A stretch of 64,000 nt of DNA from Saxidomus purpurata (Eukaryota; Mollusca; Bivalvia; Venerida; Veneridae), in NCBI GenBank assembly GCA_022818135.1, contig JAFMSR010000015.1:1675059-1739058 (forward strand), given 5' to 3'. Below the pieces are notes generated by a model. It did not search any database and was not told the origin of the DNA. It was given only the letters and a program-made list of their open reading frames with translations. Shown one piece after another: positions 1 to 12,100 of this stretch; position 1 is the stretch's first letter, and the number at the start of each line of letters is the position of its first letter. The position numbers and the translations under genes were made by a program.

Positions 1-277
1 GTCTGCCTACTATTATTTCTTTAAAAAATACGTTTTCCTTGGCGATGCTCTTATCAAATAAGAATGCTATCCCAGCTCTATTGCTTTTATTGCCGCTAAA
101 AAATGACACTCCGTTCCAATCTCTATTCCATTTAGCAATTAAATCAGTATTACAATGTGTTTCTTGAAGTAAGTATATTGAGCATTTTTTGTTTTGGAGC
201 CACTGAAAGACTTGTTGTCTCTTTTTAATATTTCCTAATCGCTGAACGTTGATAGAACATATATTAAATTTTTCCAT
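1..277 (-). CDS. LINE ORF2, N-terminal endonuclease fragment (partial)
   Basis: Reading the minus strand from an ATG at 277 gives an open frame of 92 codons that runs off the window edge. It starts MEKFNICSINVQRLG and later has YLLQETHCNTD and NRAGIAFLFD. The S-I-N-V-Q-R-L-G and L-L-Q-E-T-H blocks are the first two conserved motifs of the exonuclease-endonuclease-phosphatase fold that opens ORF2 of L1/Tx1-type non-LTR retrotransposons, where it nicks target DNA. No stop is seen in the visible part. The ORF1 fragments further right lie on the same strand and upstream of it, as expected for one element. The reverse transcriptase would lie outside the window. The family is clear; the clade is an inference. 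Confidence 0.8.
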   Translation of the reverse strand, partial: MEKFNICSINVQRLGNIKKRQQVFQWLQNKKCSIYLLQETHCNTDLIAKWNRDWNGVSFFSGNKSNRAGIAFLFDKSIAKENVFFKEIIVGR

Positions 278-1759
278 AATCGCGTATTGGACTCGAAAAT
301 GTATGACATGGAGACAGAGAAACAACTATTAATTTGTTTTTTGACATCATGTAAAGTATTATTAGTAAAGATAGAGATCAGGGCTATTTGCATCATGGTG
401 CTTTCGTGGTCAGTAAGGATTTTACATTATATATTGTATACTATATACAGAGATACGTGAATTCAATGTACATTTAGAACCAAGCATTATGATATTTCAA
501 CAAGTGTCATTGCACTTGAGGTCATCCTAATGTAAATACAAAATACATGGAAGACAACATCAAAACAATAATATATAATAATTGTGTTTTATCGAGGGAG
601 AATTGTTGTTTGTAATCGTAATAGTATATGTGTGATAATAAAAGGTCATCCTAATGTAAACACAAAATACATGGGAGACAACATCAAAACAATAATATAT
701 AATAATTGTGTTTAGTGAGGGAAAATTGTTGTTTGTAATCGTAATAGTATATGTATGATAATAAAAGAGCTTTACTAATGGTCACTTTGTTTTCAGACTG
801 ATACTAGTGATCTTACTGTTGTGAAAGCACAGTAGATATTGAATTATACTTGTTCTGCTAATTTGTTTAAATAATTCTATGTGCGATATTTAAGATATCA
901 AGTACTTTAAATGTATTTTACAATAGTGTTTGTTTATTACGTATGATGTCACGCTTAAACAATCTTGAAGCTGTTATCAACAATGCCCATTACCGTATTA
1001 TTTCATACTAAAACAATCTTGAAATTGTCATAATAACACATGCATGAAAACAAAGAGCCATTCAACGTATTATTTCATACTAAAAGAATATTGAAACTGT
1101 TACTTATTCTGCTAGTTTGTTTAAATTGTTCTATGTTCAGTTACAAAAAATATTAGATACTTTAAATTTATTTAACATATTAGAGTTTGGATATTAAGTA
1201 CTATTTCGTACTGAAAACAGTCTTCAAACTGTTACAACAATGACAATTAACGTATTATTTCATACTAAAACAACCTTGAAAATATTTTACAAACAATGCC
1301 ATTCAGTGTATTATTTCATACCAAAACAGGTCTGAAACTTGCTTATTCTGCTAGTTTGTTTAAATTATTCTATGCGCAATTTTTAAAATATTAGATGCTT
1401 TTATTTTATTTAACACTATCAATATAATTTTGTAAATTATAAATTAGACATTACTTAATTTTATTGATTTCTAGCTGATGCACTTAATTTTATGGTAAAA
1501 AGACAAGAGATTGTCTATTCAAAAAAAAAATAAAACAGTCATTTGGTTGTATCACTTTTTTGAATCGAGAACAAAAAGAGAAAAAAAGGTCAAAAACCTG
1601 GACAAAAAATGAAATTCAACCTTTACACCTTTAAAAGTAGAAAAGACCGATACACATTCAAAAGCACGATATATCTTATACTTTGCTATGATATGACATG
1701 ACATAAAAGTGTCGATGTTACAGTTACGGCACACTTTTTTGATCTGGTGGTACCAGTAG
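278..1759. repeat. Tandem duplications between LINE ORF1 and ORF2
   Basis: No gene is seen here. A unit of about 123 bp starting GTCATCCTAATGTAAA occurs twice head to tail (521-644 and 645-767) with few differences. A unit of about 245 bp recurs at roughly 850, 1105 and 1343, marked by TTCTGCTAGTTTGTTTAAAT, with the shorter phrase TATTTCATACTAAAACA repeated inside. The stretch lies between the end of ORF1 and the start of ORF2 of the minus-strand LINE and is unusually long for an inter-ORF spacer, so it is probably a later expansion. Confidence 0.6.
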
Positions 1760-2260
1760 TTAATTCATGTTTGGCATATCTATTTGGACATTGTTCTGAT
1801 TGTTTTCTTGTTGATTGTGATTGTTCTCATCTATTATCGGCCATGGTAGTTCTATCCAGTGATCGAATTCCTTGTATTTCACATGATGGATGTTTCCCGC
1901 CTTGTTCTCGAAAAATATTTTTCCATTCACAGACCAGGCGGCGTTTACTTCATCAGGCAACTTCTGCTTCACACTTCTCAGAACAAGATGATTAAGACTA
2001 GTAAGGTCCTCTGATATGAATAGTTTGCTTCCCTTAAGCTTTCTAACATTTTTTATCACGAATACTTTCGTGAATCTTGATACGAACTTGACGATAACTT
2101 GCCTCCGCTTGCCTTTTTGTTTCTTTCCTAGTCTATGTGCAATGTCAATGTCATACTCTGTTATCTTTAAATTTGGTATGTATTTATTAAGTTCTTTAAT
2201 TACTGTCTTTGTAGTTTCGTAGGCGTCATTTTTTAGCTCGACTATTCGGAGAATATGGAG
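1760..2260 (-). pseudogene. LINE ORF1, C-terminal half
   Basis: The minus-strand frame carries YETTKTVIKELNKY, then DIDIAHRLGKKQKGKRRQVI, VKFVSRFTK, LFISEDLTSLNH, and AWSVNGKIFFENKAGNIHHV before a stop at 1760. This order (helix, H-R-L-G, basic run, I/V-V-K-F, E-D-L-T, A-W-x-x-N-G-K-I-F) is the usual C-terminal nucleic-acid-binding half of the ORF1 protein of L1-like LINEs in invertebrates. ORF1 coats the element's RNA and chaperones it. The N-terminal coiled-coil half lies about 1.3 kb upstream (3551-4072) beyond a tandem array, so the ORF is broken. The open frame formally extends to 2353, but residues before about 2260 come from a hexanucleotide repeat and the array. Confidence 0.75.
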
Positions 2261-2280
2261 AGCTATTACAGTCACTTGTG

Positions 2281-2307
2281 CGTCGGCGTCGGCGTCGGCG
2301 TCGGCGT
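2281..2307. repeat. GTCGGC microsatellite
   Basis: Four to five copies of GTCGGC in a row. It sits exactly at the edge between the ORF1 C-terminal half and the 166-bp array, so it may mark the insertion junction. Confidence 0.8.
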
Positions 2308-2314
2308 TGCTTCT

Positions 2315-3400
2315 TTGGTTAAAGTTTTGCCTGCTAAGTACTATCATGCACATATCTCAGTAACCACTTATGATATTGACTTGAAACTTTGTTCATGTCT
2401 TTAGGGGTGTCATACAATCAAGGCAGATAACTCTTGAAAAAATTTAGTACAAATTATGGCCCTTGTTTGACTTTGAAAATTTGGTTAAAGTTTTGCCTGC
2501 TAGGTACTATCATGCTTATATCTCAGTAACCACTTATGATATTGACTTGAAACTTTGTTCATGTCTTTAGGGGTGTCATACAATCAAGGCAGATAACTCT
2601 TGAAAAAATTTAGTACAAATTATGTCCCTTGTTTGACTTTGAATATTTGGTTAAAGTTTTGCCTGCTAGGTACTATAATGCACATATCTCAGTAACCACT
2701 TATGATATTGACTTGAAACTTCGTTAATGTCTCTAGGGGTGTCACACAGTCAAGTCAGATAACTCTTGTATAAATTTAGTACTAATTATGGCCCTTGTTT
2801 GACTTTGAAAATTTGGTTAAAGTTTTGCCTGCTAGGTACTATCATGCACATACCTCAGTAACCACTTATGATATTGACTTGAAACTTTTTTAATGTCTTT
2901 AGGGGTGTCGTACAATCAAGGCAGATAACTCTTGTATAAATTTAGTACAAATTATGGCCCTTGTTTGACTTTGAATATTTGGTTAAAGTTTTGCCTGCTA
3001 GGTACTATAATGCACATATCTCAGTAACCACTTATGATATTGACTTGAAACTTCGTTAATGTCTCTAGGGGTGTCACACAGTCAAATCAGATAACTCTTG
3101 TATAAATTTAGTACTAATTATGGCCCTTGTTTGACTTTGAAAATTTGGTTAAAGTTTTGCCTGCTAGGTACTATCATGCACATACCTCAGTAACCACTTA
3201 TGATATTGACTTGAAACTTTTTTAATGTCTTAAGAGGTGTCACACAGTCAAGACAGATAACTCTTGTTTAAATTTAGTGGAAATTATGGCCCTTGTTTGA
3301 CTTTGAAAATTTGGTAAAGTTTTGCATGCAAGGTACTATCATGCACATATCACAGTAACCACTTATGGTAGTTATATTAAACCTTGCAATAGTGTTCAGG
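2315..3400. repeat. 166-bp tandem array (about 6.5 copies) inside LINE ORF1
   Basis: The phrase TTGGTTAAAGTTTTGCCTGC starts at 2315, 2481, 2647, 2813, 2979 and 3145, with a diverged copy at about 3311; spacing is 166 bp. Units also share ATATCTCAGTAACCACTTAT and CAGATAACTCTTG. Alternate copies look more alike (2647 with 2979; 2813 with 3145), which points to amplification of a two-unit block. The array separates the two halves of one ORF1. Confidence 0.9.
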
Positions 3401-3550
3401 GTAAATTTTGTATCAAACAATTGATTTACCAAAAATTAAATCTATAGTTACAGATTTTGACTCTTTTTATGATTCAACTTTCCTAGTTTATACTTAATAG
3501 TTAGCAGAATTTTGTTTTGCTATTATACTGATAAAAGTTTTGTTTTATTA

Positions 3551-4072
3551 TCAAACACCCACAATAGTCGAGCGTGCTGTCTTATGGACAGCTCTTGTTG
3601 CATTCTCTACTTCATTTTCGGCTAAACCACTGATTCTGATGTTATTTGATCTACTGTATTGTTCTTGTTCATTAATTAGTGCCATTGTTTCATTGTGTTT
3701 TCTGTCAATCTTGTGTCTAAGGGTATCGTTTTCTTCTTCGTGTGCTTGTATTTTCTCGTTTAATTGTTTTACTTCATTTTTCAGTTTGTCGTTTTCTTGG
3801 TCCTTTTCAAACAATTTGCCTTCTAGGACTTCTATTTTCTTTTCAGTAGATTTTGTTAATTCTTCTTTCATTTGCTGGATAATCTCTTTAATCATTTGTC
3901 TAAGATTTCCATCGTCTTTTTCCATGACATTTGATAATTTTAAGTTTATTTGTTTCAGTTCATTTTGAATACTGGAAAGATCATCTTCATTTGTGGATTT
4001 CTTTTTACTGTTTTTTCTTTTTGGAGGTGTATTTACGCTTAAATCTAGTTCACTATTGCTACTAATATCCAA
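3551..4072 (-). pseudogene. LINE ORF1, N-terminal coiled-coil half
   Basis: A 173-codon minus-strand frame. Residues 1-30 are basic and Ser-rich (PPKRKNSKKKS). About 35-140 are a long heptad-rich coiled coil full of E, K, Q and L. It then reads EQEQYSRSNNIRISGL, the phrase that closes the coiled coil and opens the RRM-like domain in L1-type ORF1 proteins. After about residue 155 the similarity is lost and the frame ends in unrelated sequence. It fits with the C-terminal half at 1760-2260 to make one interrupted ORF1. The start ATG at 4072 follows no clear context. Confidence 0.75.
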
Positions 4073-4739
4073 TCTCCCCGCTTTTTAATTTGTTTAGTTT
4101 GATGGTCTTTGTCTGCCATTTCTCTTGTCGTTAACTGTACTTTTGAAATAATTTGGCGTGACCTGTTTTAATCCAGTTCTACACTTTTCACGAAAACATC
4201 GATAATATGTAATGATTCAGTACACAATGGCTGCGCCCATGCGATCTCATAAACCTTCTGCTTTACATAATGTTTATATTTCCTAACGATATTTCTTAAA
4301 CTGTTTTTTACAGAGACTTAGAAACACACTAACCATGGTATTTAATCCCAAAATCCACAAAAAGTGTCCTTTAAAAACCTTTAAACGCACAAAATTTTGA
4401 TGAAACAGTCAGAGCAAATTTAAGACGTGTCCATTATAAGGGAGATCACTCGTTTTTCTCTTGTTGAAAACTTGTATCAGCTCAGTATCTTAGGTTTAGC
4501 TTGGCATAGGATCCTGCGGCTTGATAGAGAGGCTAGTCATGACTGGCAGATGATCTTTTTATTCGCCCGAAGGGAGGTATTATGGGAACATTAATAATTT
4601 TGAGGGTAATTATGACAATGTCAGATAATTCGTGCAAAATCATGTCCACCCAGGCAATGAAAGTGTTAAAGGAACAAATTTCCAGATCAAGAAATAAATT
4701 GATAATTTATTATTCATGATTTATTTGATAAAATTGCAG
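4073..4739. other. Intron of the strawberry-notch gene, no other feature seen
   Basis: AT-rich sequence without a convincing exon or repeat. It ends in a good branch/acceptor region (TTTGATAAAATTGCAG) just before the exon at 4740. The upstream exons of the gene, including the DExD ATPase half, are not in the window, so this intron probably begins before position 1 and contains the LINE. Confidence 0.5.
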
Positions 4740-4887
4740 GTATGGCTGAGATGTTGGCAATGGAGATGAAATCAGCTGGAATGTATGTATCAAGGGGTCT
4801 TAGCTACAAACAGGCGGAGTTTGTTACTGTAGAAGCATCACTTACGAAAGAGCAGATTAAAATGTATGACACAGCAGTCCATGTTTG
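4740..4887 (+). CDS. Strawberry-notch exon: start of helicase C region
   Basis: Exon bounded by TTGCAG and TTTG/GTAAGC. It reads [20 protein letters not shown], then [29 protein letters not shown]. The A-M-D/E-M-K-x-x-G-M-Y block and the Y-x-x-A-x-x-W end are typical of the family between the two helicase lobes. It starts with two bases of a split codon, so exons lie upstream, and ends within a Trp codon that is completed at 5886. Confidence 0.88.
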
Positions 4888-6123
4888 GTAAGCGACTTGC
4901 TCTTTCTGTATGGTTAATGACTTACTGTTATTTTGTCCTACACCTTTGGCCAAAATGGCGGACCAAAAATATATCTGCAGTGGCGCTAAGGTAGCGCATT
5001 CATCTCCGGATCAGAGGGTCCCTGGTTCAATCCCCACCAGTGCCAGTCGCAGTTGAGTACCTTAGCAAGATTTAGATATTTCCACATAGCCTCTCTCCCT
5101 TCTGGAATGTTTCTCCAGAGTGATTAATCTTAAGTTGTAAGAACTTGTTTTGCAATTGAGAATAAAAGTTGTATGAATTAAAGAAATTTGCTAGCTGCTG
5201 GTCTTGGAAGGTTTGGCAGTTCATCAAATGGTTAGAAGCCCTATACACTTGCTTGTCAGTTTATAAGTCACGGCTGTGATGTTTGCCTAAGCCAGTTTTC
5301 TGGTGTTACAATCTGGTGATCTTCAATAAGGATCTGGAAAATTGCCGACTAGAAAGCAAGGTTAGCACTCACTGTTATACCTGTGAAGGAAATGGTCAGG
5401 TGAACCTTTCGTTCTTTACTGACAATTTGTTTCATTATAGGTGTTTTTACAGTTACTGTCTCGGATTATCCCACAAAATCTGTATAGAGGGAAAGTCTAA
5501 TATTTAAAAATTGTGATATAATTAATAATTTTTTTCAAGAGACTTTTATTTTCTCGAATGAAGCACTGCGAATATTTGGAAAATTTTTAAATAAACAGCT
5601 CGGGGAATATAAAGGGTTTTACAACCTATAAGGTTAGGTAAGTTGCATCTTTAGATATGCCACTCTTTCTGACTTTAGAAGTCTATTTATACAGATGTCA
5701 CACTTCTGTCGGAATTTTGAAATTTGTCAACTGCTTGTCGAAAAGGGACAGTATTCTAGTTTCAACCAAAATCTAGTAATGCCACTTGATTGAAAATACA
5801 TGTAGTACAGTTATAAACGTACATAAAATAGACACTGACTTAGTACCAACATTTTTTTTAAGCTTGAATATATTGTGAATTTCAGGAATGAGTTACGTAA
5901 AGCTCTCGAGTCGGCAAATAAAAAAAACCCCAAAAAAATAATACAAACTAAAAAAACCACTCTTCTCCTCCCAACAAAAAATTTTAAAAAAACTTTTTTA
6001 AAATTTCCCCCCCCCCCCCATTTTTTTAAATTTATAAAAAAAAAAAAAATTCCTAAAAAAAACCCCCCAAAAAAAAAAAAAAAAAAAAAAAAACCCCCCC
6101 CCCCCCCCCCCCCAAAAAAATAT

Positions 6124-6197
<74 letters not shown>

Positions 6198-9100
6198 CCA
6201 AAAACCCCCCCACCCCCAGCTCTCGAGTCGGCAGTTAATAGCCACGAACAATGATCCCTAGGCTTCTTCCTTCCATATACGAGGCTATGGACACAGTTCT
6301 GGTCCTGTCATCAAAGATTTTTCAAACAGCTTTGGTAAGTTACTCTAGCAGCTACATGTTCTGATGTGTTATCAAGAATAAGATTGCCTTTGCAAAAGCC
6401 CTGACTTATGAGGAATGTGTCCCATAATTTATGTTAATAAGACCTGTCCAATGTCATTGTTATATGCTGTCTGATCTAAATCCACAGCAGTTGCAAAGCT
6501 TAGAGCTTAGAGCTTATCCTAACGTGGGGTATAAGCTACGTAAGTCCAACAGAAAGATAAAAAGCATACAGTAGGTTTTGCAGGGTCATAGGTTCTAGCC
6601 CTGTCTTTATGTAAGAAAGTTTGAGGTTTCTTATGGAGGATAGAGGTCTAGTTCTGGTTCTTCCGAGTAAGGATGGTTAGGTAAACTGTCAGCCAGTTTA
6701 AAAACATGACTGAAATATGGTTGAGACGGGTGTAAAACTCATAAAACGATACAATGCTCCAGAGTTGTTAAATGAAGACAGTGAAATAGACATTTAGTTA
6801 TGTTGTATAGAGTGATCGGATGAAATAGTGTTAGCAGACTACAGATGTTTAAAAGTAAAGATAAAATATTAGTTTTATAGACTGAGGTGTAATAGTATAA
6901 AATGACTTGCAGTCTAGGTATGAAGGTGCCCACCATTGTGAAGGAGGCTAAGGAAGCTGTTCGTGACGGATGCTGCATTGTGATAGGTCTACAGACGACA
7001 GGGGAGGTAAGAATTATTTAGTCTGTGCCTAGATTTCATAAAGTAACTTGTATGGCAATTGATGATTTGAATAAAACCACGTCGTAGTCATTCATTTGAA
7101 ATTTAAACAAACGAAGCTTAATTGAAAATAGGAAACTTGAAACCAAAAAGTGTGCAAAGAAAATTCGCAAATTACTGCTCAGTATCGCGGAAAACAGTTG
7201 TACTGTATTTCTGATAATTTTAACTATGTATGGGGGCAGAACTAAAACCGATCAACATGCTCTATCTTCAATGGAGAACAGTTATAGATGCGCAACCCAG
7301 CAAATGTGCATATATACAAAATAGAGTACTGTCGACTCGAAAAATTACGTTATTTTTTTTAGGTTATGCCTTTTCGAAATAGCTTAATTTTTCTTGCTAA
7401 CGATACTTTAATATACCCCCAGAACACAAAGTGTAAGGGGGGTAAACTGGATTCAGCTTGTCTGTCTGTCTGTAGACAGAATCTTGTGGAGACTTTATCT
7501 GCAAAACCCCTGGTCAGAATGTAATGATACTTCACAGATGTGATAAATACCATGATTAGTTGTGCATGGTCCATGTTTCCGGTCACTAGGTCAAAGGTCA
7601 ATGTCAGAGGGGCTCGAGATAGTAAAATCTTGTGGATGCTTAATCTCCAAAACCCCATGACAAAATTTAATGATATTTCACAGAAGTGATAAGTAGTGTG
7701 CCAAGTTGTGCGTGGTCAAATCATTTAAGCATCAAATGTTATAAAAAATTTATATACTGTGTCAGTGGGGTGTTTGGGGGGTATTCATCTCTTACAGTGA
7801 TAGTTCTAGTTATTATTCTTATATTCTGTGACAACAACACAAAATATTTTTCTGTTTGTCTTCAGGCATCCCTTGAAAGTGAACTCGAGAAGTCCAGTGG
7901 AAACATCACAGGGTTTATGTCACTTTGTAAAGAGATGTTGGCACGCTTCATTGAACAGTATTTTCCAACAAGAGTCGATGCACCAGTAAGATTTTCAACC
8001 CTACATTGTTAACTGGTTACTTATGTAAATAAATACAGCAACACTGTAAGTTGGGTGATTTTCACTTTACGAAAAATTTAACGATTTGTGAGTAGACAGA
8101 TCTATTCACAAGTTTTTGATTTTCAAAATGAAATTTCTCTTACAGTAAATCTATGTGAAATAAGTTGTGGCAAATAGTACCCAATTTATAGTAAAATCAA
8201 TGCTTCTTTTGGTACTATTTCAGAGATTTTTTAGCTGTAGTAACTGATGTTAAATTTCTTTAAAAATTCTTTTTAGAACAGAATAACAATTTAGATTTTA
8301 TTTAAGCTGTGAAGTAAAAGACTTAATAAACTGATGTACAGTATAACATGTTTTAAGCAGTGACTCGCCTTAAGCAATAAGTATTGTATGCTTTCAAAAA
8401 AAATGTTTATGATAAATGCACCTGTATTTGGCGGCTGCCTTGATGCAGTAGTAGCACGTTAGCCTCTGGATCTGAGGGTCCTGGATTTGATCCCCACCAC
8501 TGCCAAGTAGTGGTGGTGTCCTTATAAAAGAAACAGATAATTCCACAATCATGCATGTCTTTCTCTCTTTGAGGTTGATTCCGTCTCGAGAACAATTGAT
8601 ATAAACTGTAAGAACTTGTTTCGCAATCGAGTGTAAATAAATTAGTATACATGTACATCATGTATTATACAGCCACCTGTTAAACACACGTTTCACCTAT
8701 AAAAGAATGGATACAGAACTTTTTCTGTACATTCATGGTAGATGTTATTCATTGTTTTGCTATTGTTTGGATAGAAAGAAGGAGAAATAAAGGAAGATCC
8801 ATGGAGTGTGACAGCCAAGAAAATGCTTCTTGATTTTGCCAAGAAAATTACTCTCCCCGACAGTCCGCTTGATGAGATCATTGACAAGCTGGGTGGTCCG
8901 ACAAACGTGGCTGAGATGACAGGGCGGAGAGGAAGGATTGCGAGACCGTCACCAACCGAGGCTCCGAGATACGAGACCAGGACGGCAGATAACGATGCCT
9001 ATGGTGCAATAGACAGCCTGAATGTTCAGGAGGTATATTTGAGTTTGTATTTGTTGGTGAATCTAGGAAAAAAGATTGCTGGTTTTATTTCTGGGTAAAG

Positions 9101-12100
9101 ACAAGTGCTGGATATATGTTTCTGAAGATTCAATGAATAAGCTACAAAACTTTGCCGAAAATACCTGTATACCAGCAATTTATTTTAATTTTTCGTTAAA
9201 TAAATTGTAGGTCTTGGTTTGTCTCTACTATAGAACAGGCAGTTAACTCTGTTTCATCTCTTACAGTAGTGTTTCGAGATTTACTGTAAATTGAGTAATT
9301 TTTGCATGACCAAAAATTTCGTAATTTGTGAGGAAATAGACACAGAATTTTTATCGCGAAAGAAGAATGACCTAATACTCGATACACGTGAAATTAATCT
9401 TTTGCAAGATTTTGCAATAAACGAAAATATGAAAATTAAATCATCGCAAATTTTAATTTCCAGTACATTCAGTTAGATATGTTTTAGTCTGCAAGACAGC
9501 AGATAGCTGAATTAGCGAATATTTCAACAGGTGAAAAAATCTAATGTATGACAGTGTCTTCCATTAACAGTGGACGGAAATGTACAGATATGCAATACTA
9601 AAACACTGGCTATTAGAGATGGAGACATTGAGAAATATTTTGGAAGCTGTCATACTGCTCCAGATGACAATGTATTGAAAGTAATGAGTAGTGAGGGGTG
9701 ATCTAAAACTTGATTGCATTGTATAATTATGTAATGCATGTTGTTGTATTTTGAACTTTCAGAGAAACATGTTTATGGAAGGGAAGAAGTTGGTGGCTAT
9801 TATATCAGATGCTGCTAGTACAGGTATGGGAAGTTCAGAAGTCACTTTGTGTTATAATAAACTGTAAGAGTTCATTGTTCCAGCAAAGTTTTTCAACATG
9901 AGATTTTCATTCCAAAGTATTTTAGATCATGTTCTGTAAGTTAAACCAATAATTTTGTCATGAGTACATGTCTTTTTACAGATAATCTAAAATGTTTCAT
10001 GCAAACAAATGTAACTGATTTTACAGTACATGTACAGGTTTTCTTTTCTTTTGGTATTTGAAGCCATATAAGTCGTAAGATTATGGACGTTTTCTTTAAA
10101 ACAATCCCAAGTACGTGGTTTCTGATTGGCTCTGAGTAAGCCCAATCTGAAGATGGGTTTCAGAAAAATAGTTATATACTGTAAATCGGATAATTCTTGT
10201 TACGTAAATTACGTGATTTTTTAACAGACAGATTTATTCCTGAATTTTACATTAGTAAAATGAGAATTAGGGCTATGTGTTTCATCTACAAGGGCGTACG
10301 TCTGGTGTATAGCCGGTGTACGCCGATTTATTGAGACCCCTTTGCTGATAATGCACGGGATTTGGTCTGGCTATATGAAACAAATATACAGGGGTATGCT
10401 GTTACAGCCTGGGGCGGATGAAACATTTAGCCCTATTCTCTAATAGTAAATCTTTATGAAATGAATCTTTCTTGAAAAAATTGATAAATTAGCAAAGTGG
10501 GAAAATAGTGAAAATTGAACCATCGTGAATGTTACCCAATTTACATTAATCTTAGATCCTGTCTTCCCCTACTTCAGGAATTTCGCTGCATGCTGATCAT
10601 CGTGTTGCCAATCAGAGAAGACGTATTCACCTAACTGTAGAACTACCTTGGAGTGCTGACAAAGCAGTGCAACAGTTAGGCAGATCACATAGATCTAACC
10701 AGTCAAGGTAATACCCATGACCTTTTCTTAAAGGTGTTTGCTACCATATATCCCTAACTGGAGAATGTCTTCAAACTTGGTATGTTCACTAAGAATGAAG
10801 TTGAAAAAGGAATATGAAATAAAAAATAGGCCCGCCGGAGCCACCAGCCCTTGAAAATCTTAGAAAAAATTTTCTGGCCTTGAAGATGACTTTGAGATTC
10901 ATACAGTAAAAAGGTTTCTAATTATGTATTTCAGTGTTATTTTTCGAGGGCAGATAATTTCATCATGACACAATTTCTTTTGAGTATTGCACCCTGACTT
11001 TCTAATCTCTATTTAGAGTATTGCCCTCCTGAACTGTGAGCAATCGAGGTTGTTAGAGTAGTTGTTCCCTGACTTTAATCTTTTAGAGTATTAAGTTCCC
11101 CAATGACTTTAATGGTCTTTTCAAGGGAGTATTGTTCCCAGACTTTAATCTTTTAGAGTATTGTTCCCTGACTAATCTTTTAGAGTATTGTTCCCTGACT
11201 TTAATCTTTTAGAGTATTGTTCCCTGACTTTAATCTTTTAGAGTATTGTTCCCTGACTAATCTTTTTAGATTATTGTTCCCTGACTTTAATCTTTTAGAG
11301 TATTGTTCCCTGACTTTAAGGAACAATATTTCTGCCCATTTAGAGTATTGTTCCCTGACTTTACTAATATGTTGACGTGATTGTCAATTTCAGTTTCATT
11401 TAGTAAATCATGACTTGTACATGGAAAATAGAAGGGGTTTAATATTCTATTAAAGCTTGATCCAATTATGAGTGTTGTTTAAACTTGTTTCAGCGGACCA
11501 TTGTAAAGTATTGCCAATTAAACCGCTTTTAACCTTACAGATCTTCAGGTTCGGAGAGGAGAACGGTTATAAAGCTTGCCACAGTGGTGGTGATTGACTA
11601 CAAAAAGTTTTTTAGGTTTGTTCAGTTGTTAGAACTAAAGTCCAACCTCCCGGAACAACACCCTCCCTAGAGCAACAACCTTGATAGCCCTGAAAAGACA
11701 CATTTCTTTCCCATTGCATCAAGTTGTATTAGGAATTGACCTCTCCCGAACAACCATCTCCCCTACAACAAACACTTTTCTGTGTTCCTAAGGCTGTTTG
11801 TCCCAGTGCTAGCTACGGAACGTTGCACTGTATATCAATCCCTTCAGGCAGAACAACTAACAACCAAGTTTACAGTGCATGAATTAAGAACGCCCATCAC
11901 ACTTCTTTACAACAAGCCTTTGGTGCCCAAGGCTGTTTGTGCTGCAACACTATCACTACTTGGGTACTGGTAAAGATCTTGAACCTGGGACCCTGCGATC
12001 TGGAGTTGAATGCACTACCACTGCACCAAGGTGATGCCACATTAAGATTTCTTGATTGGTAATAAAAGTTCATTGATATCGATTTGTTGTTGATGACTAA

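Noticed and set aside
4977..5046. tRNA gene
   Set aside because: A- and B-box are present, but the cloverleaf is poor, and the sequence recurs with a SINE body and tail at several places.
5811..6261. Gly-rich and Pro-rich ORFs
   Set aside because: Translation of C-runs in the homopolymer block.
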